Below, piece by piece: positions 26,701 to 33,661 of a DNA stretch of 43,471 nt (within the stretch, counting starts at the first letter, position 1; each line of letters begins with the position of its first letter). The notes under the pieces were generated by a model, which was given only the letters and a program-made list of their open reading frames with translations, made no database searches and was not told the DNA's origin. Location: contig JAFTTP010000008.1 in NCBI GenBank assembly GCA_017466725.1, positions 1 to 43,471 of the forward strand, written 5' to 3'. The position numbers and the translations under genes are program-made. This DNA comes from Clostridia bacterium (lineage in GTDB: Bacteria > Bacillota > Clostridia > Christensenellales > UBA1242).

Positions 26701-27596
26701 TCTGAAAGCGTTGGCGCGCCCAGCCTATACAATGTTATTCCTGTTGTTGTTTGCAGCGAGCCATCTGCCACTTCTGGCTTTGCAACCACCTCAACAAATA
26801 TTTCGTTTGCTGTATATTGCGAAAAGTCATGCGTAAACTCGCTAGAGCTCTCTCCTGAGGCCACATTAAAGCCTTCAACGTAAACGTCATAAACGGCATT
26901 GTCTTTTTCCTTCCATCTCAACGTCGCGCTGCTGCCAACGGCGTGATTTGCAAGTTTTACATTTTCTAAGTACCCCATAACGCCAAAGTTAACTGTTTCG
27001 GTCACCTCGTCCGAGCTGTCATATTCATCTTCATACGAAACTGCTTGCAATTTTATTGAATAAACACCTTGCTTATTTGGCAACATAAACGAGTTTGTTG
27101 TTGGCGTTGCCGATGTGTATTTAATTGTTTTTCCCTCTTCAACAAGCCCATACTTTAATTTATACGCTGCTGCATTTATAAGCGCACCAGTTGATATACT
27201 TTTTACATAGGATTCATCCCAAGTCAATTTTCCATCTTTTGAAACAGATATGTTTTTTGGTGAAGAATATTTATATCGTACATTTACCTTGACCTGCGCC
27301 ACAACGTCTTGATTATATTTTGCAAGTATGTAAGCAGATCCAGAACTCTTTGCAACAAAATTCGCATCGTCTTCCACTTGGTCAATAATCTCAGGGTTTG
27401 AGCTGATAATTTTTACTTCAGCTTTCTCAATTCCTGAAACCGAAAATTCATTAAAAAAGTTTACCCCTTCGCCTACAGAAAGAGTATACTCTGACTTTTT
27501 AAAGTTTGCTTTTATATTCGACGGACTATTGCACGCCGAAACAAAAATTAATGTAAATACAGAAAATAAAATTCCTAATAAATATTTTTTCTTCAT
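17763..27596 (-). CDS. Giant (3277-residue) repetitive surface lipoprotein with Ig/FN3-like modules and a GLUG-like C-terminus
   Basis: The signal peptide ends in the lipobox VSAC (Cys22), so it is a diacylglycerol-anchored surface protein. A Big-type Ig-like module (~30-105, with LSVGEGVNF and SSNPEIID) is followed by a very long array of beta-sandwich modules resembling fibronectin III; recurring motifs are LTWDES (~123), WKEKDNAVYDVYVEG (~232) and LSWTQVEAGASYDLYLNG (~985). From about 2868, GGNGSQNKPYIIKT, AGVYFKLMENIEI and GHFIGNNNTITIN match the GLUG/beta-helix pattern of bacterial adhesins and M26-type proteins. No catalytic motif was recognised. The start is set by GAGG 6 nt before the ATG at 27596. 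It occupies almost a quarter of the window with no frameshift. Likely role: adhesion or substrate binding at the cell surface (inference). Confidence 0.85.
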   Translation of the reverse strand: MKKKYLLGILFSVFTLIFVSACNSPSNIKANFKKSEYTLSVGEGVNFFNEFSVSGIEKAEVKIISSNPEIIDQVEDDANFVAKSSGSAYILAKYNQDVVAQVKVNVRYKYSSPKNISVSKDGKLTWDESYVKSISTGALINAAAYKLKYGLVEEGKTIKYTSATPTTNSFMLPNKQGVYSIKLQAVSYEDEYDSSDEVTETVNFGVMGYLENVKLANHAVGSSATLRWKEKDNAVYDVYVEGFNVASGESSSEFTHDFSQYTANEIFVEVVAKPEVADGSLQTTTGITLYRLGAPTLSETAGTLTFSNISNATGYVLQNFNDASDIVEVGTGGQTILEGKESGLYTYKAKAIGNQNSISVAGTGRFKGYLNSDFSSVITVAKLATPQYSYVITKTGVEITFMASAVDVNYQITYGNVTKVISAAEGHATIDMSSLTEGDYQFSIQAIPTNSTTVTQGLSSTQNVLKSDVSTFSVYKQGVISELTHSLDGKKSTISFAKLLKANRYSLYVNGNLVTTSYSSRANQISFSIDDLSAIASAEGKYTFKVEAYTETDGVVTSTTSSVSKEVSILPLTTKSATQTNGYYSWNEISGAKYYYEVFKTDKNYTITENTPVQSGETVSTSISQVLNFGYYKIHVYTKSTDFNTSLDSDFENSARCFEDNFFVTEQIAAPTVQFIDDDGSYKLQITISEYASCYVVEIDGAEDSRKILLEHLWEEDSAVTVTHQLINQFENVDDYEIKVVAKAGDLYDGTIHLDSSPTSLTVTRVAQAAHRVELSYDSFNRLSNIYLVAEKPATASSIKATRGTTELTVVPSGENGLIDMAGNDFGTNFSVNLISEGKAAANGHYYIDSHSKSVGFERVSSPRNLAYSNGVLSFELTDEKVEKFLLYITIFEDGSPSLVQAVEVASNQRTVDFDEIIQNMLSTNSTFAAAFNSMDNLKVAVQSVANSTYSGKHFIPSAISDELTIEDLEASTLSFNQNTETLSWTQVEAGASYDLYLNGSLAMADLTNTSIALSAISGIDLTNLQTIAVVSKHSKYFDSKMSNEIKVKRLSGATSAVVAKKAGSSELTINFTEGNAVEKVLVNGNIASMNAGATSASINISANGEHKVQVVAKAGEIDGVYYINSQEVPFILQQVGTISLTQVGDVISWNNPSLNVMRRNSLNPYVVNLKLVDAEGSIEKTYSPVSTEIRASEIESLFGVDFDDNTKDFTISAQVVFTSPYSLNITERDAVGLYGESAESNLLTINKLQSIGTITVTQSENESALEKVTAKMTGTVNFTFADRWSALANVKFAFVVDGASMPIIPAVEANIPGIYSLKLDDDKWTLSIPMTMFNMNNITVKVNVVSVGNVASDETTISLTRLRKVGGATLSSEGILSITDSQNADHYAVALIHPDGEKWSTFTKSEISSIDITTTDWLGAFGAGDYVIKVIAYSQDGTVLPSIEVLEYAAHAYTGIKNAEIDAEGRIVLTVDADVYTNAVFTAKLDVDFETYVAEFTPTLIGEADAGADSKFYIAMKDAVKLFADELTAAGVDIYREYEVMFTVRDNGGVNAPWRDVRFVYSGEYEPEYLPVVKRAGYDEDYIIFAYDNFVTTKSIAIDYLGQYTITDEDGNETVVQVSGQKTYSELSTALEEVYGYWIENTAGEGRFSPVNDSNMDETALACHAIKINDVLVDLPYGEYTIMAAKTIVAGGGVHTQYLPITISGYKLCSIYQDEDAGDLGLKVTNGYMLEWDFVQQDLSAGAKLPNYYYVVAFDGTNTKKFLTNLAVYDLRTCGLDAGKEYEVCVVAVNSDANILASNQSVVIKVEQYSTPAQPTEKLGVLGFDLTQSEGLAETFYGDMVAYFTGTNTTPYEETLLEKERYQSPFTFDFYSLLNARIRIKFTAISAEGAEGKNYYITIPAIDLLMDYEIDGNSYYNLLETYLNSVTDAEVQLFIQNILSSKRGLASDRLLFDDLGSAIPKGVYEVSFVQNAYDNGGEVKYIESTPTTTYRIYLSAGASIELDQGEFEGKENQYLMTVTPNKTATTSDGINYIETTALMYKMRLKAMASSDVYTIDYVYDSIAQTWTGTFLGSDINLTSVGDILITLPQTNSEGIHCFRLNISALRDVMTLLLEEEGQTFNIRTEYKVDIYATSNGEQGVVNGKSGTFTLAYQDFDVENMHLENGVVVLPATSAGNLIVRYAYYLTAGAVQEECLPISKGTNIVDLSNIVNGGNQLAFVTFAMQGNYTYNSMSVESKIYGISMPYKLSNPNVASRNNNLEITYLNADVASGVLASMRGYITYVVSNNNGGVHSSNTTTNKISYQVGLYSEEKNASQFYVNLQGNNGDFVRLESGDAYYQSSPHYDYQLALAAGNQLLFAEENVLATVIFKSGVTTIDAKMLDYRQAEIADFYQLSKGSLYFNLPLTFTSDISDEDGNDGEIIYKVDLKYYDKHDANVNPTPVETQAIYLHGGHVNAEGKLYLDAQFINRQRDLVSVEVAALVAVPMTTAGQANIETVDGKYYSTERHFYYSDGTTMLRSETVPATSENVQVKFSHPTIAKAPTSAGVLAVGNGEITFVTDSHIATTDGELKNAFDWEMIVLATDSSGNQVELPSKVKVWDDVEGRMAVLVPDEFGQTALASLKGNKFNISIMTYDNDQLLSMPYVISGVYKLPDIDGMYEIKVVEKTDDAGAVVGYSTYIDFSRYFENFKVLGANDFYALKFTVHKSNGTSATSYLTKSSYTFELGQNIESISIQAVDNQVYSASNRVLLLHSDVLEVSVEETVYDNANIIWNSTIVGYEWQGGETGKSYEYYYKLIVSGLVENGITLDEFYLPQNMGVATSFFIQARDLSTTGADGKPVIHIFSENVEADASQVNKTIGLFAGGNGSQNKPYIIKTVTNQSTGVVENKAIDQFNAIALRNYAGVYFKLMENIEINIGENYTPLAAFNGHFIGNNNTITINASTTYALSNNYTVNNVASNTYMFNQYSSLFEKVSANATVSNLRVDYTIHNNTLNSNYILYAPIAAQNYGNITDVTVTSFKVSALGGTGSNRAFMAGIAGANFGNIIDCHNESGLNYQTAQQLNILVAYAGITCFNDVNLHSGITYTGSLLDCSNSGSIKIVTATSGLTIYATGITVKNGGFMYACANTAAITVSGYSSSHKGIFYVAGVAISNVAGTMKLSYNSGTTSTANASSSYIAGVATMINSGAVSGLVNVTSSPLVYSCGGSVSSAQCYVLSGVELPPSFSANYLTGEVNNTLRDVAVVGGKTYNISLTISSAASGASYSYSASLSVVQQ

Positions 27597-27608
27597 CACA
27601 TACCTCAT

Positions 27609-28129
27609 CTTTAATATTTACATATTAACATTTTTTTATTTTTCAAGCAAACGATTTTTTTATTTTATATTAAATAAATATAAATATTTTTATTTAAATC
27701 ATTTTTCATTAAATTAAAATTTTTGATATTTATAAATTCTTGCAACTTAACAAAAACAAATATTTATAATATTTTTAATTTAAAACCGCCAAAAAATTAT
27801 ATTTTTATTTTCTTGCACTATAAAGATTGCAGCAAATAAATAAAATAATTTATTGTTTTTTACAAAATTGCAATATCTTATAATTTGGCAAAAAATCATT
27901 TCAATTAAAATAAACTAAAAACCTTTATTCGAAACAAAATAACAAAAATCACACAAAATAAATTTTAAAGTTATTTAGAGCTTGAATAAATTAAACATAA
28001 AATTATTTTTTAACAAAAAACTTTTTAAACATATCAAATTTAAATAATTAAATAAAAAATAGGAAATTTTCCTATTTTTTTTGCATTTTTTATTATTTTT
28101 TATTAAATTATCTTTAAATATAATTAAAT
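27609..28129. other. Gene-free, extremely AT-rich spacer
   Basis: About 520 bp made almost entirely of A/T runs, with no convincing reading frame. It holds the presumed promoter of the giant lipoprotein near 27620-27650 (TTGAAA with a poor -10) and a terminator near its other end. It separates housekeeping and surface genes from the accessory island and could mark an insertion boundary. Confidence 0.6.
28054..28080. terminator. Perfectly symmetrical A/T-flanked terminator
   Basis: AAAAAATAGGAAA and TTTCCTATTTTTT form a perfect inverted repeat around one base. It lies about 50 nt past the end of the split gene at 28130. Confidence 0.7.
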
Positions 28130-28702
28130 TTATTCTGCGTTAGAATTTATTTGTCCATTTAATTCTTCAAAAATATCCGGGAATTTAGATTTGCAAAACT
28201 GATAAATCGGATATTTTGGGTTATCTAAAATTCCAAACAGAATCAGTCTATCTTTAATGTGACACCTTATCATTTTCACATATTGTTTATTATTGCTATA
28301 TGTTTTCAAATCAAGTTTTCCTTCCGCAACAAATCTCATTAAGTATTCATATAAATTTTAAACTTTTGTGCAATTCAAAACTTTGACAGGCACTTCGCTG
28401 ACAAGTTCTGCCTTAAAGCTTGTTTGGTTTTCTTTGAATGTTTCCCGTTCAACCTCATATATATAGCAGATTTCACCTTGAAACCTATCTTTAAATGCAC
28501 CATGATAGGCTTCATAAAAATATGGAACACCATCCTTTCTTCCATACATGCCATCAAAATCGCCGTGGCTTTTACTACTTCCAAAAAGCAACGCCAGGCA
28601 CAAGTCTTTAGCTGCATATACATATGGCTTGCCATGAGTCGAAACTCGAGGCTCAAGCAAATTTAATCCCGGCACCTTAGATACATGATATAATTTATCC
28701 AT
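28130..28702 (-). pseudogene. Gene split by an in-frame TAA stop; YHVS-type protein
   Basis: The first part (28702 to 28361) encodes 114 residues beginning MDKLYHVSKVPGLNLLEPRV, then VSTHGKPYVYA, ALLFG and ICYIYEVE. The stop TAA at 28358-28360 is followed in the same frame, without another ribosome site, by NLYEYLMRFVAEGKLDLK and about 60 further residues to 28130. From memory, related clostridial proteins continue through this point into an N.EYL..L..EGKL helix, so one nonsense change (for example GAA to TAA) explains the split. The YHVS/STHGK layout vaguely recalls RES or ADP-ribosyltransferase folds; this is a guess. The promoter is TTGCGA, 16 nt, TATAAT near 28720-28750, with GAGGAGG before the ATG. 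Confidence 0.7.
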
Positions 28703-29025
28703 ACCACCTCCTCACAAACATTATAACACACCGCGAGTTATTCGCAATCCATTTTATCAAAATATATAACAATACAAAACCCAAAAAGAGTCTTTCGACT
28801 CCAAGTGGCGCCATCAGTTAAGGTAAGTACAACCATATAAAGGGTTGCAATTCTTCCAATCATAACACCTTGACTAAGGCCATCCCGGCTGATTGTATCT
28901 CACTTTGAGAAAGATGAATTGCGCAAATCTTTTGAAGTATGAATGTTCTTTCATTTGAGTTTAACAGTAAATTCCATCAACAGCTGTTAACTTTGCAATA
29001 ACTTCAACATAAATTCGTGTCAAAA
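28703..29025 (-). pseudogene. Probable gene remnants between the split gene and the FtsH-like gene
   Basis: No full gene fits here, but two short minus-strand stretches read like protein. At 28961-29020 there is RIYVEVIAKLTAVDGIYC followed by a stop; the start of this recalls a small clostridial family with IYVEVIAKF..DG. At about 28740-28870 there is MIGRIATLYMVVLTLTDGA and a further tail. They are in different frames with stops between. This looks like decayed coding DNA. The promoter of the split gene occupies the low-coordinate end. Confidence 0.25.
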
Positions 29026-30297
29026 TTAAGCAATTAAAAGTTTTTGTTTGATATCTAAAATATCTTTTGCTCGTAAGGTCTTTTTTTCTATTAACGCTTT
29101 TGCAACAGCGTCTAAAAAAAATTTATTTTCAGCCAAAATTCTTTTTGCTTCCAAATAATATCTCTCCATTTCTTGAGAAACCTTATTTTCCCGCCTTTCA
29201 AGCAAACGGTTTGAACACTCTCGATAGTTCCAGTCATAAGTGTCAAATCCATAAGAACAATACATGTCATTAAATCTGATAACTATTCGGAAAGCCCTTG
29301 ATATATCAGAGTTTGCGCCAACATCAATTTCTCCATAAATAAGTTCGGTTGCAGCACGCCCTCCCAGCAGGCTTACAACTTTATCTTCCATATATTTTTT
29401 CTTGAAAAAATAATCCTCTCGTTGGCTGCAAGATGTCACACCACCAATGTCCCCCTCGTATTTACAAACTGACAACAAGTTGACCGAACCTGGGTTTAAC
29501 ACTTCACTGATAACAGCATGGCCCGCCTCATGATATGCAATCATTTCTATGTTTTCTTCTTTATCCTTCGACAGAGATTCGGGAGCTCTAAAAACAACCC
29601 GCATGCATGCCCTAATGATATCTTCGGCATCCAATCTGGATTTATTTTGCGAACCAGCATAAATGCCCGCTTCATTTATCACCGCTTCCAACTCGGCACA
29701 AGATGAATATTCTAAAATTTTAGCAACTTCATCAATATCTATATTTGAAATATACTTTTTCCGAGATAGGTAGTACTCAATAATCTTTTTGCAGTCTTCC
29801 CCTTTAGGTCTTTCAATCTCAATAATCTTATCAAACCTTCCGGCCCTAAGCAAAGACTTTGGAAACGACTCTTTTTCGTTTGCTGTTGCAATTGAAAATA
29901 CTTTTAGACCTTTCACATCATCTATACACGATTGAACTGTGACAAACTCATCTGAATTTTTGTGTATCTCATCTTCGTTTGAATATTTATCTAAATCGTC
30001 CAGCACAACAACCGCCGGTTGATTATTTTTAGCTGTTTCATAAGTTTCTGAAATTTCTTTTACAAAATCCCCATTAGGTTTGCCTTTTCTTACGATATAT
30101 ACATTCCACCCTGTCTCTCTAGCAAAGCATTGAGCCATCAATGTTTTCCCCAAGCCTGCATCTCCATATAGCAAAATTCCTGCAGGCTGCTTAACGCCAA
30201 GTTTTTCATATTTATCAAAATTTTTTAGAATATCACAAGTCCGCTCCAACTCCTTTTTGACAGCTTCATAACCAATAATCTTTTCAAATTCGCTCAT
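29026..30297 (-). CDS. Soluble FtsH-like AAA+ zinc metalloprotease
   Basis: 423 residues. The AAA+ part has Walker A GDAGLGKT (45-52), Walker B VVVLDDLD, sensor ATAN and the arginine-finger region LLRAGRFDKIIEIERP. The M41-type peptidase part has HEAGHAV with the zinc-binding HExxH, GGRAATELIYG and the third-ligand region GANSDISRA. Active-site elements are thus complete, but the two N-terminal membrane helices of true FtsH are missing and the ATPase begins almost at residue 1, so it is probably cytosolic. The ATG at 30297 has AGGAG 8 nt upstream. A true FtsH is expected elsewhere in the genome; this copy lies in the accessory island and is likely specialised. Confidence 0.85.
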   Translation of the reverse strand: MSEFEKIIGYEAVKKELERTCDILKNFDKYEKLGVKQPAGILLYGDAGLGKTLMAQCFARETGWNVYIVRKGKPNGDFVKEISETYETAKNNQPAVVVLDDLDKYSNEDEIHKNSDEFVTVQSCIDDVKGLKVFSIATANEKESFPKSLLRAGRFDKIIEIERPKGEDCKKIIEYYLSRKKYISNIDIDEVAKILEYSSCAELEAVINEAGIYAGSQNKSRLDAEDIIRACMRVVFRAPESLSKDKEENIEMIAYHEAGHAVISEVLNPGSVNLLSVCKYEGDIGGVTSCSQREDYFFKKKYMEDKVVSLLGGRAATELIYGEIDVGANSDISRAFRIVIRFNDMYCSYGFDTYDWNYRECSNRLLERRENKVSQEMERYYLEAKRILAENKFFLDAVAKALIEKKTLRAKDILDIKQKLLIA

Positions 30298-30372
30298 CCT
30301 CTTTTCTCCTTTTTGCTCGTGCAAGAGTAATTTCTTCTTGCTTCATACCCTAATCATATAAAAATAAGCGTC

Positions 30373-30399
30373 CAAAAAAAGTCCCATAAGGGACCTTTT
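30373..30399 (-). terminator. Terminator after the PD-(D/E)XK nuclease gene
   Basis: GTCCC/GGGAC stem with a 4-nt loop and a run of T on the minus strand, 24 nt past the gene's stop. Confidence 0.75.
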
Positions 30400-30422
30400 T
30401 GATTGATTTGTAATTTCTTTTT

Positions 30423-31676
30423 TTATTTTTCTCTAAAAACCACACCGATTTTGTGCTCGATTTTTTCTATTATATCCTTAATCTTGTTTTTAACTTCTTT
30501 TTTAAACTCCTCATTATTGAGGTTTTCTTCCACCTTTTGGATTGCATTATCCAAAATAATATATTTTTCGCTATTTGCGATGGTGGTCCCTACCCCTAAC
30601 TTTCTTTTGCTTCCCAAAGTTACACATATTTTTTTGATTTTATCAAGCACTTCATCACCTGCTTGTAAATCTTTTAATGAAAGCACTAAATTTAATTTTA
30701 ATTTTTGCTTGCCTTCATTTTTTAATTCACGAACCCAAAATTCGTAGAAATATCTTTGTTTAGAGTTTTGTGGCCAAGCACTAACGCCTTCATCATACTC
30801 GCCTAATAAACTGTTTAAAAATTTAGTTGCAAACCTCACATATGTAACCCCAGAATCAAACTTTTCTTGATAAATTATATTGCCTTGTTCTTCATCTATT
30901 TCCGACAAGGCCTCCTTCATAAAACGAGCCACAACAGATGCACCATCAGTTTTATTTGCAAAAATCAAATCTAATGCTTTTTGGTGTTTTTTATAAATTT
31001 CGTCACAGATTTTTGTTAATTCGCGATTTTCCACAATTCCATCTCCCAATATTTCTATATAATTTTCTAATAATAATTTAATATATTGATCTTCAACATA
31101 ATCGTCTATTGCTTTTTGTATAATATCCCTAATCTGCGCGTATGTCATCGATCCCCAATCTTCATCCGCCGGGCTATCACCTAACGGTGTCAAATAAATC
31201 AGCAGCATGTCATAACCTAAAAACGTATCTTTTAGTTTTTCTTTATATATTGTTGTTTGAGCGCCATCATCTTTTTGGTTCTCTTTTGAAAACACTTTGT
31301 TTTCTATTGCTATAACTTTTTTCTCGTTGGGAAACTCTATTACAATATCCAAATAGTCTTTTTTATTTTTATACCAAGCCTCTCTAGAAACCACCCCATT
31401 ACTCATATCCAAAAGGAGCCATTCCCCCATCTTGTCGACCTCTCGATTGCCTTTTAAAAACTCAGCAACAAACAACCTCAAAAATTTATCGTTTAATTTG
31501 TGATTTTCATATGGGTTTAGAAGCCATGCAAGAAAATTGCTATGTCTAATTTCGTATTTGTTGGTTTTTAAGATTTTAAAAATATTAACATTATCAATAT
31601 ACTTATTCAGTTTCTCTAACGAATTTATATCCAACAAAAACTCATTTAGTATTTTTACTTGTCCGTCATCTATCAT
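30423..31676 (-). CDS. PD-(D/E)XK nuclease family protein (PDDEXK_4-like)
   Basis: 417 residues. The N-terminal RHSNFLAWLLNP is characteristic of the PDDEXK_4 family, and the catalytic core follows: DYLDIVIEF (Asp) and VIAIENKVFSKENQKDDGAQ (the ExK motif and a downstream Q), then MLLIYLTPLGDSP. The rest, with IIQKAIDDYVEDQ and a lysine-rich C-terminus, is family-like. Such proteins are often found in prophages and defence islands; the natural substrate is unknown. It overlaps the WYL regulator gene by 11 bp on the same strand, so the two form one operon, and a terminator follows. Confidence 0.8.
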   Translation of the reverse strand: MIDDGQVKILNEFLLDINSLEKLNKYIDNVNIFKILKTNKYEIRHSNFLAWLLNPYENHKLNDKFLRLFVAEFLKGNREVDKMGEWLLLDMSNGVVSREAWYKNKKDYLDIVIEFPNEKKVIAIENKVFSKENQKDDGAQTTIYKEKLKDTFLGYDMLLIYLTPLGDSPADEDWGSMTYAQIRDIIQKAIDDYVEDQYIKLLLENYIEILGDGIVENRELTKICDEIYKKHQKALDLIFANKTDGASVVARFMKEALSEIDEEQGNIIYQEKFDSGVTYVRFATKFLNSLLGEYDEGVSAWPQNSKQRYFYEFWVRELKNEGKQKLKLNLVLSLKDLQAGDEVLDKIKKICVTLGSKRKLGVGTTIANSEKYIILDNAIQKVEENLNNEEFKKEVKNKIKDIIEKIEHKIGVVFREK

Positions 31677-32658
31677 ATTTCTCGCTCATCCCCTTAATAA
31701 TATTTTTTATTTTTTCTCTTGTAGCAACAGGCTCAATCAATTCAATGTTTTCACCATATTGTAAACACCAATAGATTATCGTTGACTCAGTTGATGAAAT
31801 ATACGCAAATATCTCTTCATTTTCCATTTCAAACCTTGCATTATCCCCAAACCAATCAGAAACATAATTTTCTGCATAATCATTTGAAATTTTCACTTTT
31901 GCCACAATTGGATCCGCTGAAAGCATATATTGATTTTTGCTTGCATAAGCCGCCATATCTAACCCTTTTGTGAAATTTTTAAGTTGTTTTATATCCCTTC
32001 TCTCATCATCAACAATTTGCACCTCTTTCATATTGTCAACCCTATAGTTGGCAACATCTTCTGTGTTGTTAAAGGCGCAAACTAAATAGTATTTGCCTTG
32101 ATTGTTTACAAAAAAGTATGGGCTGACATAAAGTCGTTTGGATTTTCTTTGCTCTCTTTTTTGTTTATCAAAATAAAATCTTTGATAATTAAAACTAATT
32201 TTTTTGTTTTGCTCAATGGCGGAATGAATAATTTCTATATTGTAAAAAACCTGCTTATTGTCCGTTCTTGTAACATGATTTGAATTGTAAATATAATTGT
32301 AATTTTTCCTATCATGCTTGCTTAAAAGCCCCATAAGTTTTTTTGATAATTTCTTAGCATGCTCGCCATCAATAGACTTACTGGAAAAAATAGCATCAAT
32401 CAAGAATGTAACTTCGCTAGGTTCTATTTCTCTTTGCCCTAAATAGCACCCCTTTTTTAATTTGATAATGTCATATCCAAGATCAATCAACAAGTCAATA
32501 TTGGCACCTATTGATTTTCTTTCACATTCCATTCCATAGATATTATAGATTTTATTCAAAATGTCTTCTTGCTTTAGTGGATGCGTTTCGTTGCTATATT
32601 CTTTCAACACTTCAAGTATATACAAAATAGACAATTTCTTACTGCTATCTAATGGCAT
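31666..32658 (-). CDS. WYL-domain transcriptional regulator
   Basis: 330 residues. The N-terminal winged HTH (KLSILYILEVLKEYS, then ILNKIYNIYG, ECERKSIGANIDLLIDLGYDI) is followed by a WYL domain (ISFNYQRFYFDK, YVSPYFFVNNQGKYYLVCAFN, NYRVDNMKEV) and a WCX-type C-terminus (AKVKISNDYAENYVSDWFG). WYL regulators such as CapW and BrxR control phage-defence genes and sense nucleic acid or small ligands. Here the regulator heads a two-gene operon with the nuclease and overlaps it. The promoter TTGCAT, 17 nt, TATAAT lies at about 32675-32705 and AGAGGTG precedes the ATG. A divergent macrodomain operon starts 211 bp away. Confidence 0.88.
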   Translation of the reverse strand: MPLDSSKKLSILYILEVLKEYSNETHPLKQEDILNKIYNIYGMECERKSIGANIDLLIDLGYDIIKLKKGCYLGQREIEPSEVTFLIDAIFSSKSIDGEHAKKLSKKLMGLLSKHDRKNYNYIYNSNHVTRTDNKQVFYNIEIIHSAIEQNKKISFNYQRFYFDKQKREQRKSKRLYVSPYFFVNNQGKYYLVCAFNNTEDVANYRVDNMKEVQIVDDERRDIKQLKNFTKGLDMAAYASKNQYMLSADPIVAKVKISNDYAENYVSDWFGDNARFEMENEEIFAYISSTESTIIYWCLQYGENIELIEPVATREKIKNIIKGMSEKYDR

Positions 32659-32869
32659 TTTTCACCTCTATAACTGATTATAACAACTGCCTTTTCAAAA
32701 TGCAACTTTTTCGCACATTTATTTTATCAACCTTTTATAACAACAAACAAACGTCTTCCTAACGGCAGGATGCATCTTTTTTGACACCCGTTTCTAAACA
32801 AAAAATATTTAAAGAGATTATTTTAGTACACACATTAAAATATAATGAACTAAAACAAGGAGGATATAT

Positions 32870-33661
32870 ATGAATATACAAATTTTGCAAGGGAATATAG
32901 CTGACAGCAATGCTGAGGCTGTTGTTAATGCTGCAAACCAACATTTAATCGCAGGTTCAGGCGTTTGTGGTGAACTATTCAAAAAGGCCGGCTACTCGGA
33001 ATTACAAGCGGAGTGTGATAAAATTGGATTTTGTGAAATCGGACAGGCGGTTGTTACAAAAGGATATAATCTCAAATCAAAATATATTATTCATGCTGTT
33101 GGCCCCGATTACAACCTATCACTAAATCCTGAAGAGTTGCTGAAATCTGCATATTTATCCAGTCTAAAATTGGCTGAAAAAATGGGATTGCAAAGCATTG
33201 CTTTTCCATGTATATCGACAGGAGTGTTTGGTTACCCCTTAGAAGAGGCAACGCAAATTGCCTTGAAAACAATATTAAATTTTTCAGCCAGAAAGATACA
33301 AAAGTGTTTTATCTACTGCTATACCATCAAGGAGTACGCGACATATTTAAAAATTTTTCACCAATTTCAAAATGCAGAATTGAAAACAATGACATTGCTG
33401 ACTGAGGTAAATAAGTTTTATGTTAAGCACCGAACAAGTTATGATAAAACAGAAGAACAAATGAGGGAATACATTAAAGAACAAGAAAAGGCGTTTTCTC
33501 TATTAACTCAACTTGAATGGACTGATATAACAATGCTATCAAAAAAGAACCTTAGACTTATCAATCCCTCCGTTTTATATGACTGGTCGCACATAACCGC
33601 AAACTATGACAAGCAGCAAGAACTTTCCACATTGCTGGCAGACGCACTAAAGGAGGAGTAA
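32870..33661 (+). CDS. Macrodomain protein with a helical C-terminal extension
   Basis: 263 residues. Residues 1-165 are a macro domain of the MacroD/YmdB type: GNIADSNAEAVVNAANQHLIAGSGVCG (ADP-ribose-binding loop), YIIHAVGPDYN, AYLSSLKLAE and IAFPCISTGVFGYPLEEA. These enzymes remove ADP-ribose or acetyl groups from O-acetyl-ADP-ribose or ADP-ribosylated targets. The last ~95 residues are an extension of unknown role with many charged helices (EEQMREYIKEQEKAFSLL). AGGAGG lies 6 nt before the ATG; TATAAT at 32841-32846 is the likely -10 box. It is first in a three-gene rightward operon. Confidence 0.88.
   Translation: MNIQILQGNIADSNAEAVVNAANQHLIAGSGVCGELFKKAGYSELQAECDKIGFCEIGQAVVTKGYNLKSKYIIHAVGPDYNLSLNPEELLKSAYLSSLKLAEKMGLQSIAFPCISTGVFGYPLEEATQIALKTILNFSARKIQKCFIYCYTIKEYATYLKIFHQFQNAELKTMTLLTEVNKFYVKHRTSYDKTEEQMREYIKEQEKAFSLLTQLEWTDITMLSKKNLRLINPSVLYDWSHITANYDKQQELSTLLADALKEE

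Noticed and set aside
27609..28129. CRISPR array or origin in the AT-rich spacer
   Set aside because: No regular repeats, no DnaA-box cluster and no cas or replication genes nearby.
32759..32944. 61-codon minus-strand reading frame upstream of the macrodomain gene
   Set aside because: It overlaps the promoter and start of the macrodomain gene, has no ribosome site and reads like a shadow frame.
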